DNA of 64,000 bases. Origin: Streptomyces sp. ICC1 (lineage in GTDB: Bacteria; Actinomycetota; Actinomycetes; Streptomycetales; Streptomycetaceae). Where the stretch lies: positions 2,756,267 to 2,820,266 of the forward strand of contig NZ_CP030287.1 in NCBI RefSeq assembly GCF_003287935.1. Direction: 5' to 3'. Both the position numbers and the translations under genes were made by a program. The notes below the pieces were generated by a model. It worked only from the letters and a program-made list of their open reading frames with translations, was not told where the DNA came from and made no database searches. The first letter of the stretch is position 1. Every line of letters begins with the position of its first letter. Below, one piece after another: positions 17,477 to 24,859 of the stretch.

Positions 17477-18226
17477 ATGCCCCGCGACACCGCGTACGTG
17501 AAGGTGGCCGACGCGCTCCGGACCCGGATCCGGGCCGCGGAATGGCCCGTCGGGTCGAGGCTCCCCTCGCGGGCCCGGCTCGCCGCCGAGTACCGCGTGG
17601 GGCAGTCCGTCACCCAGCGGGCGATGGAACTCCTGGTCATCGAGGGCCTCCTCGAAGGCCGGCCCGGCGCCGGCACCTACGTCCGCGTCCCGCGGCAGCG
17701 CCCGCGCGTCCTGCGCTCCGGCCCCGCCGATCCTGTAGGGCCCGCCGGGCCCGACGGCTCCGGCCGCGTGCGCCGGGAGTCCCACACCAAGGCCCGCGTC
17801 GCCGCCACCGAGGCCATCGCCGAGCGCCTCGCCATCGCCCCCGGCGACCCGTGCGTGCTCACCACGTACGCGCTCTTCGACGGGGAGCTCCCCTTCGAGG
17901 TCTGCGAGTCCTGGGAGCCGATGGCGCTCACCGGCGGAACCCCGGTCGTCCTGCCCGAGCTGGGCCCCCACAAGGGCGCCGGCGTCGTGGCGCGGATGCG
18001 CGCGATCGGCATCGCGGTCACCTCGGCGGTGGAGGTCCCGCGCCCGGCCCGCGCGGACCGCCGCCAGGCCGGGCTGCTCGCCATCGGCGTCGGCGACCTG
18101 ATCACCCGGATCGAGCGCACGCACTACGCGGCGGACGGCCGCGCGGTGGAGACCGCCGACATCGCGGTCGCCGACCGGCACGCGGAGATCGCCTACGAGA
18201 TCCCCGTACCTCTTAGCGCCTCCTGA
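17477..18226 (+). CDS. GntR family regulator, HutC subfamily (UTRA effector domain)
   Basis: A 249-aa repressor-type protein. Residues 1-75 are the GntR winged helix (YVKVADALRTRIRAAEWPVG, then RLPSRARLAAEYRVGQSVTQ and GLLEGRPGAGTYV). The remainder is a UTRA domain (RVAATEAIAERLAI, CVLTTYALFDGELPFE, and late AVETADIAVADRHAEIAYEI). ATG 17477 is preferred over an upstream in-frame GTG because the HTH begins immediately and GGACGG precedes it. The ligand and targets are unknown; no sugar or amine genes lie next to it. Confidence 0.9.
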   Translation: MPRDTAYVKVADALRTRIRAAEWPVGSRLPSRARLAAEYRVGQSVTQRAMELLVIEGLLEGRPGAGTYVRVPRQRPRVLRSGPADPVGPAGPDGSGRVRRESHTKARVAATEAIAERLAIAPGDPCVLTTYALFDGELPFEVCESWEPMALTGGTPVVLPELGPHKGAGVVARMRAIGIAVTSAVEVPRPARADRRQAGLLAIGVGDLITRIERTHYAADGRAVETADIAVADRHAEIAYEIPVPLSAS

Positions 18227-18351
18227 CGCCCGGCGCAGCGAATTCCCCGGAAATGGCCGGAGTGCGGCCGCCATGGGGTTACGGTCCCCCCACGAGAAAT
18301 ACCGGGAGCTCGTCCACGGCGCCGCACGCGCCTGTGAGCTGAGGAGACACC

Positions 18352-18537
18352 ATGACCACTCGGACCGCCTGGCAGAAGTCCTCGTTCTGCGGCGAGGGGG
18401 ACAACTGCGTGTACGTCAGCGCGGCCCCCGGCACCCTGGTCCGCGTGGCGGACCGCGCCGATCCGGCCCACCTCGTCCTCGCCACCACCCAGGCCGCCTG
18501 GGCCGATTTCCTCCGCGTGGTCAAGGAGTCCGGCTGA
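18352..18537 (+). CDS. DUF397 domain-containing small protein
   Basis: 61 residues matching the DUF397 family (WQKSSFCGEGDNCVYVS, then VRVADRADPAHLVL and WADFLRVVKESG). In Streptomyces these acidic proteins are usually paired with an XRE-type helix-turn-helix partner and affect development or antibiotic regulation. Here there is no XRE gene next to it; the upstream neighbour is a GntR regulator. A good ribosome binding site, GAGGAG, lies before the ATG. Confidence 0.88.
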   Translation: MTTRTAWQKSSFCGEGDNCVYVSAAPGTLVRVADRADPAHLVLATTQAAWADFLRVVKESG

Positions 18538-18603
18538 AGGTCCGGCGCGCCGGGCGCGGGTTCCCTGAGGGGATTTTGTCCGATTAGCGCGTATCTTCGG
18601 CCC

Positions 18604-19266
18604 ATGCCCACGCCCTACGGATCCCGCGGCGGCATGGCGTTCAGCGCTGATGAGCTTCACGTGCTCAGGCGTTCGCTCGCTCACGCCCTCCAGTCCTCCA
18701 CGGCCCCTCTGACGGCCGCCGAGGTCCAGGACTGCCTGCGCCTCGCGCAGTCGGTGGACGAAGCGGTCCAGGAGGCGGGGCGGCTCAGAGCGTTCCTCCT
18801 CGCCGACCTGGCCCGGTACAGAGCCGCGCTGCCGGGGAGCCTCACGGGCTACCTGGAGCTGCTCCAGGACGCCCTGGCCGCCGGTTACGAGCCCGTGCCC
18901 GACGACCTCGCCGCCCTGCGGGCCCTGCGCGCCAACCCGGTCGCGGCCGCCCTGCTGGAGCGGTCGCAGGTGATCGCGGAGCGCTCCGTACGCCGCAGGC
19001 TCTCCACCGCGCCCGCGCCGCGGACCCGGCTGCTGGCCATCGCCGGCGGCGCCGGGACGGCCAGCGGCCCCGCCGGCTCCGGCTCGGCCCAAGGCGCGGT
19101 GTCCGGATCAGGGTCCGGCTCCGGCTCCGGCAAGGAGAAGGAGCCGCGCCCGCGGGAGCCCGAGCCCGACGACCGGCCCGCGCACCCGATCCCGACCCCG
19201 GGCGAGGTCTTCCCGCCGCGCCGCAAGCCCGCGCCGCCCCCGGCGGCGGGCCGCGCGGCCGGCTAG
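18604..19266 (+). CDS. Conserved actinobacterial hypothetical protein with disordered Pro/Gly/Ser tail
   Basis: 220 residues. The first 135 are helical and well ordered (FSADELHVLRRSLAHALQSS, AAEVQDCLRLAQSVDEAVQE, LTGYLELLQDALAAGYEPVP); the rest is Gly-Ser repeats and a Pro/Arg-rich tail. I do not recognise a function. It is probably leaderless: -10-like TATCTT (18592-18597) ends six bases before the ATG and there is no ribosome binding site. The TAG stop at 19264-19266 is supplied by the first bases of a short mobile element, so the natural C-terminus may have been changed by that insertion. Confidence 0.8.
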   Translation: MPTPYGSRGGMAFSADELHVLRRSLAHALQSSTAPLTAAEVQDCLRLAQSVDEAVQEAGRLRAFLLADLARYRAALPGSLTGYLELLQDALAAGYEPVPDDLAALRALRANPVAAALLERSQVIAERSVRRRLSTAPAPRTRLLAIAGGAGTASGPAGSGSAQGAVSGSGSGSGSGKEKEPRPREPEPDDRPAHPIPTPGEVFPPRRKPAPPPAAGRAAG

Positions 19267-19329
19267 TGCTGTGGCCGGGAAGGTTTGCCGGGCGCCGCGA
19301 CCCGGTGAACCTTTCCGGTCACAGCACTA
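19264..19329. mobile_element. Short MITE-like element, copy 1 (66 bp)
   Basis: The ends are inverted repeats: left TAGTGCTGTGGCCGGGAAGG, right (reverse complement) TAGTGCTGTGACCGGAAAGG, matching at 18 of 20 positions and continuing imperfectly for about 8 more. TA dinucleotides flank both sides, as for a TA target duplication. No coding capacity. The same ends occur at 50855-51043 around a longer interior, so this is an internally shortened copy. As RNA it forms a long hairpin and may act as a terminator between two plus-strand genes. Confidence 0.75.
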
Positions 19330-19343
19330 GCTAGGCTGGGGGC

Positions 19344-19517
19344 ATGGACTACGTTTCCGCGCTCGTGCCCCCCTTCGTGATGGCCGTGTTCTTCATCGCG
19401 CTCGTCGTGACGATCGTGAAGAGCCAGGGCGGTGCCAACAAGGGCAAGGAGGACGCGGCGGTGGACGCCGTGCTCGCCCGCGCCGAGGCCGCCCGGCAGT
19501 CCAAGCCCCAGAACTAG
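19344..19517 (+). CDS. Small single-span membrane protein (57 aa)
   Basis: Reads MDYVSALVPPFVMAVFFIAL, then VVTIVKSQ, followed by a charged tail rich in Lys/Ala/Glu and ending SKPQN. One transmembrane helix (residues 6-26) and a short cytosolic tail. Such proteins are conserved beside lsr2/clpC in Streptomyces as I recall; the function is unknown. The -10-like TAGGCT (19332-19337) is six bases before the ATG, suggesting a leaderless message, although the intervening GGGGG could also act as a weak ribosome binding site. A strong terminator follows. Confidence 0.75.
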   Translation: MDYVSALVPPFVMAVFFIALVVTIVKSQGGANKGKEDAAVDAVLARAEAARQSKPQN

Positions 19518-19536
19518 TACCCCCCCGAGGGGGACG

Positions 19537-19563
19537 GGCGTACGGCTCCTCGAGCCGTACGCC
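19537..19563. terminator. Terminator after the small membrane protein gene
   Basis: GGCGTACGGCT (19537-19547) pairs perfectly with AGCCGTACGCC (19553-19563), loop CCTCG, followed by TTCTGC. Confidence 0.85.
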
Positions 19564-19648
19564 TTCTGCGTATGCCCTCCCACATTTCGCCGCGCGTTGC
19601 CGTCCGAATAGCCGGGCAATTCGCCGCATCCCGCACTATCGTGCTGCT

Positions 19649-20122
19649 GTGCCTCGCCCCTTGGGAGAACTCGAAGACTCAGTCATGACGCGGGTGTGGC
19701 AGTGGAACCGCCCGGTCACCGTTCGCGAAGTCCTGGAAGACCTGCAGCAGGAACGGTCCATCGCGTACACCACGGTCATGACCGTTATGGACAATCTCCA
19801 CCAGAAGGGCTGGGTCCGCCGGGAAGCGGAAGGCCGCGCCTATCGATATACGGCGGTCTCCACCCGCGCCGCCTACTCGGCCGCGCTGATGAACGAGGCC
19901 TGGTCGACGAGCGACAACCCCGCGGCCGCCCTCGTGGCCTTCTTCGGCATGATGTCCGCCGAGCAGCGCGAGGCGCTGCGGGACGCCGTGCGGATCGTGC
20001 AGCCCGCCGAGGAGCCGGCGGAACCGGCGGGCCCCCCGCCGGCGGCCGCCGCCCCGCCGTCGGCCGATGCCGCCGACGCCGAAGCGGACTCCGGCGGGCG
20101 GCAGGGCGAGCCGGGGCGATAA
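19649..20122 (+). CDS. BlaI/MecI/CopY family transcriptional repressor
   Basis: 157 aa. Residues 1-75 are the winged helix of the BlaI family (LGELEDSVMTRVWQWNRPVT, VREVLEDLQQERSIAYTTVM, DNLHQKGWVRREAEGRAYRY); a helical dimerisation part follows, then a disordered Ala/Pro/Glu tail. Usually these repressors are released by a membrane protease (BlaR1/MecR1) or a metal; no such partner gene is adjacent. TATCGT (19637-19642) lies six bases before GTG 19649 and there is no ribosome binding site, so the message is probably leaderless. Confidence 0.88.
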   Translation: MPRPLGELEDSVMTRVWQWNRPVTVREVLEDLQQERSIAYTTVMTVMDNLHQKGWVRREAEGRAYRYTAVSTRAAYSAALMNEAWSTSDNPAAALVAFFGMMSAEQREALRDAVRIVQPAEEPAEPAGPPPAAAAPPSADAADAEADSGGRQGEPGR

Positions 20123-20131
20123 CGTCCGGGC

Positions 20132-20662
20132 ATGGGTGAGTTTTCCGCTGCAGATGCAAAAACAGTGACGATCCGCCGAGCGCGCACCGGTGATGTTCCC
20201 GCGCTGCGCCGCCTGCTCGACCAGTACGTGCAGCAGCGCATCCTGCTCGACAAAGCGCCGGTCGTCCTTTACGAGGACATCCAGGAGTTCTGGGTCGCCG
20301 AACGCGACACCGACGGCCAGGTGGTCGGCTGCGGGGCGCTCCACGTGATGTGGGAAGACCTGGCCGAAGTCCGCACTCTCGCCGTCGACCGAGAGTTGAA
20401 GGGCGCCGGAGTCGGCCATCTCGTGCTCGACCAGTTGTTGCGGACGGCCCGCCTGGTCGGGGTGAGCCGGGTTTTCTGCCTGACCTTCGAAGTGGACTTC
20501 TTCGCGAAGCACGGCTTCGTCGAGATCGGCGAGACCCCGGTCGAGACCGATGTGTACATGGAGCTGCTGCGTTCCTATGACGAGGGTGTCGCCGAGTTCC
20601 TCGGTCTCGAACGAGTGAAGCCGAACACCTTGGGCAACAGCCGGATGCTTCTGCACCTCTGA
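20132..20662 (+). CDS. Amino-acid N-acetyltransferase (short ArgA/NAGS type)
   Basis: A 176-aa GNAT-fold acetyltransferase close to the short actinobacterial N-acetylglutamate synthases that start arginine synthesis. Visible are TIRRARTGDVPALRRLLDQY, YEDIQEFWVAERDTDGQVVG, and the acetyl-CoA binding stretch VDRELKGAGVGHLVLDQLL (motif A) followed by CLTFEVDFFAKHGFVEIGE. It uses acetyl-CoA and L-glutamate if the family assignment holds. A TAACGT box (20120-20125) overlaps the TAA stop of the BlaI gene and sits six bases before the ATG, which suggests a separate leaderless promoter. Confidence 0.85.
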   Translation: MGEFSAADAKTVTIRRARTGDVPALRRLLDQYVQQRILLDKAPVVLYEDIQEFWVAERDTDGQVVGCGALHVMWEDLAEVRTLAVDRELKGAGVGHLVLDQLLRTARLVGVSRVFCLTFEVDFFAKHGFVEIGETPVETDVYMELLRSYDEGVAEFLGLERVKPNTLGNSRMLLHL

Positions 20663-20784
20663 TCGATCACAGCGGGATTTCCCGGGACCACGGTGCGTGT
20701 GGCCTATGTCCGAATCGCGCACGTTTCCCTACCCGTTGCGGACCCGAACCTCTCACCGGGGGTTTGTGTTTTCCAGGCAAAAGC

Positions 20785-20824
20785 GGTTTCCTTTCCGCGT
20801 ACTGCTTTTCGATGAAAGGAAATC
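20785..20824 (+). promoter_or_regulatory. Leader hairpin that would cover the lsr2 ribosome binding site
   Basis: GGTTTCCTTTC (20785-20795) can pair with GAAAGGAAATC (20814-20824) over 11 bp including one G-U. The right arm contains the AAGGAA ribosome binding site of lsr2 (GTG at 20828). A further nested AAAAGC/GCTTTT pairing (around 20780 and 20804) competes with or extends the structure. Translational control of lsr2 is the inference. Confidence 0.55.
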
Positions 20825-20827
20825 CCG

Positions 20828-21172
20828 GTGGCACAGAAGGTTCAGGTCCTTCTTGTCGACGACCTCGACGGCGGCGAGGCGGACGAGACGGTGACGTTCG
20901 CTCTGGATGGCAAGACCTACGAGATCGACCTCACCACCGCCAACGCTGAAAAGCTCCGCGGTCTGCTCGACCCGTACACCAAGGGCGGGCGCCGCACCGG
21001 TGGCCGCGGCGCCGCGACCGGCCGTACCAAGGGGCGCGCTGTCGCCGCTTCGGCCGGAAACCCGGACACCGCCGTCATTCGCGCGTGGGCCAAGGAAAAC
21101 GGCTACAGCGTGAATGACCGCGGCCGCGTTCCCGCGGAAATCCGTCAGGCGTTCGAGGACCGCAAGGTCTGA
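20828..21172 (+). CDS. lsr2: Lsr2 family nucleoid-associated protein
   Basis: The xenogeneic silencer of actinobacteria; bridges A+T-rich DNA and silences acquired genes. The 114-aa protein has the N-terminal dimer domain (KVQVLLVDDLDGGEADETVT, FALDGKTYEIDLTTANAEKL), a basic Gly/Arg linker, and the C-terminal DNA-binding domain with the AT-hook-like RGR in VNDRGRVPAEIRQAFEDRKV. GTG start with AAGGAAA upstream, inside a possible hairpin. Its last bases overlap the converging SCO3374-family gene by 28 bp. Confidence 0.97.
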   Translation: MAQKVQVLLVDDLDGGEADETVTFALDGKTYEIDLTTANAEKLRGLLDPYTKGGRRTGGRGAATGRTKGRAVAASAGNPDTAVIRAWAKENGYSVNDRGRVPAEIRQAFEDRKV

Positions 21173-21780
21173 CCCCGGCGCAGGCGGGCCCGGTGGCATT
21201 CCGTCGCCGCCGCCGCGACCAGGCGTACGAGATCGGGTCCGCGCGCGGACCCGGACGGGCCCTGTCCGGGAGCGGGCAGGGCGGGAAGCAGTGCCTCACA
21301 CCCCTGCCCGGGGGGCCGCAGCCACACGGCGGTTCCCCGGGGGCTCCTCTGTGGATCCGCCTCGCCGCCCGTACCCCCGGCGGGGGGTCCCGGGGGGACC
21401 GGTGCCGTGATCCGGCCACCCGTACCCAGGGCGGCGAGATCCAGGGCGACCCCGCCCCATTCCAGCCAGGCGAGCAGTCCTTCCAGCTCGTCGGCGCTCC
21501 CCGGGGCCACCAGGAACCGCATCCTGCGGCCCATGACGGCGACAGGACCCGTGGCGACGCGTCCGCGCAGCACCGCGGTCCCGGCGTCGGCCGGCAGTTC
21601 CAGCACGTCGAACCGCAGGCCGGTCTCCAACTGGACGGGCGGTCCGCCGACGACGGTCCAGCCGAGCTCGCGCTCGTACCAGGAGGCGGTCGGGGAGACC
21701 GGATCGCCTTCCGATCCGCACCCCCCGATCGGGGCGCGGGGGAGCGGGACGACGGCGGCGGGCGGCGCGGTGAGAGCCAT
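21145..21780 (-). CDS. SCO3374-family hypothetical protein
   Basis: 211 aa, matching the Streptomyces family named after SCO3374, always found between lsr2 and clpC. Recognisable stretches: SPTASWYERELGWTVVGGPP, LETGLRFDVLELPADAG and RMRFLVAPGSADELEGLLAW. The fold resembles the bifunctional primase/polymerase-associated N-terminal region seen in actinomycete proteins, but that is only an impression. No catalytic motif is evident. It converges on lsr2 with overlapping 3' ends, and is divergent from clpC across a 475-bp regulatory gap. Confidence 0.8.
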   Translation of the reverse strand: MALTAPPAAVVPLPRAPIGGCGSEGDPVSPTASWYERELGWTVVGGPPVQLETGLRFDVLELPADAGTAVLRGRVATGPVAVMGRRMRFLVAPGSADELEGLLAWLEWGGVALDLAALGTGGRITAPVPPGPPAGGTGGEADPQRSPRGTAVWLRPPGQGCEALLPALPAPGQGPSGSARGPDLVRLVAAAATECHRARLRRGQTLRSSNA

Positions 21781-21824
21781 GACCGGAGCAACTCCCCAAT
21801 CGCTGCGGGGTTACGCGCGATGTG

Positions 21825-21854
21825 ACGTTCCGCACGCGGGTCAATGCGGAACGT
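21825..21854. promoter_or_regulatory. Perfect 10-bp inverted repeat
   Basis: ACGTTCCGCA (21825-21834) and TGCGGAACGT (21845-21854) are exact reverse complements with a 10-bp spacer. It lies about 45 bp upstream of the SCO3374-family start, so it is placed to be an operator for that gene; a role for clpC is also possible. Confidence 0.5.
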
Positions 21855-22015
21855 AAACGTCCGTGGCGGCCGAGTCCCACATTCGGGACGGAGGCGTGTT
21901 CGCCCGTAGCGGAGGGATCGGGCGTCACTGACGTGAACTGTCCGCGCTTAGGGGGTAAGACATTCCTAGTGGATCGGGGCGACACGCTGATTTGCACGGT
22001 CCGGGACCGGCTTCC

Positions 22016-22029
22016 GTTCGCCATCGGCG
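22016..22029 (+). promoter_or_regulatory. ClgR box upstream of clpC
   Basis: GTTCGCCATCGGCG matches the ClgR consensus GTTCGC-N5-GCG reported for clp and lon promoters of Streptomyces lividans. It is 226 bp before the clpC start codon. Expected effect: activation of clpC by ClgR when Clp proteolysis is needed. The match is exact; binding is inferred. Confidence 0.65.
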
Positions 22030-22255
22030 TACACCTGTGACGGGTATCTGCCTGGCCTGCGGGAACATCGTCTCGCACCATCGGGTTGGAGCAGTTGTCG
22101 GCACTTGCAGCCGGGTTTTCCCACGGACGTGAGGGTGAGCCGCGGACGGATGTCGGCAGTTGGAATGAGCTGTCCCGCCCCGCGGGACTAGCATGCGGAA
22201 GGACAGGGCGGGGACCGACCCCGAACTGCCCGACCGCTCTGAGGAGCGATAAACG

Positions 22256-24781
<2,526 letters not shown>

Positions 24782-24795
24782 CGCGAAGCGGTACG

Positions 24796-24837
24796 AAGGG
24801 GCGGCCCCGGGACCGAAAGGTTCCGGGGCCGCCCCTT
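24796..24837. terminator. Terminator between clpC and the NACHT gene
   Basis: A 19-bp stem (24796-24814 with 24819-24837, one G-U) with a GAAA tetraloop and a following TT run. Tips AAGGGGCGG and CCGCCCCTT. Works for both converging genes. Confidence 0.95.
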
Positions 24838-24859
24838 TTCGCGTGGCGCGCGGGCGCCG

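Larger units (their letters stand above)
21781..22255. other. Long intergenic region upstream of clpC
   Basis: 475 bp between the SCO3374-family start and clpC. It holds a perfect 10-bp inverted repeat (21825-21854) and a ClgR-type box (22016-22029), described separately. Several A+T-richer patches (around 21950-21990) could hold promoters. I see no convincing small gene: short open frames lack ribosome binding sites and Streptomyces codon bias. Confidence 0.6.
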
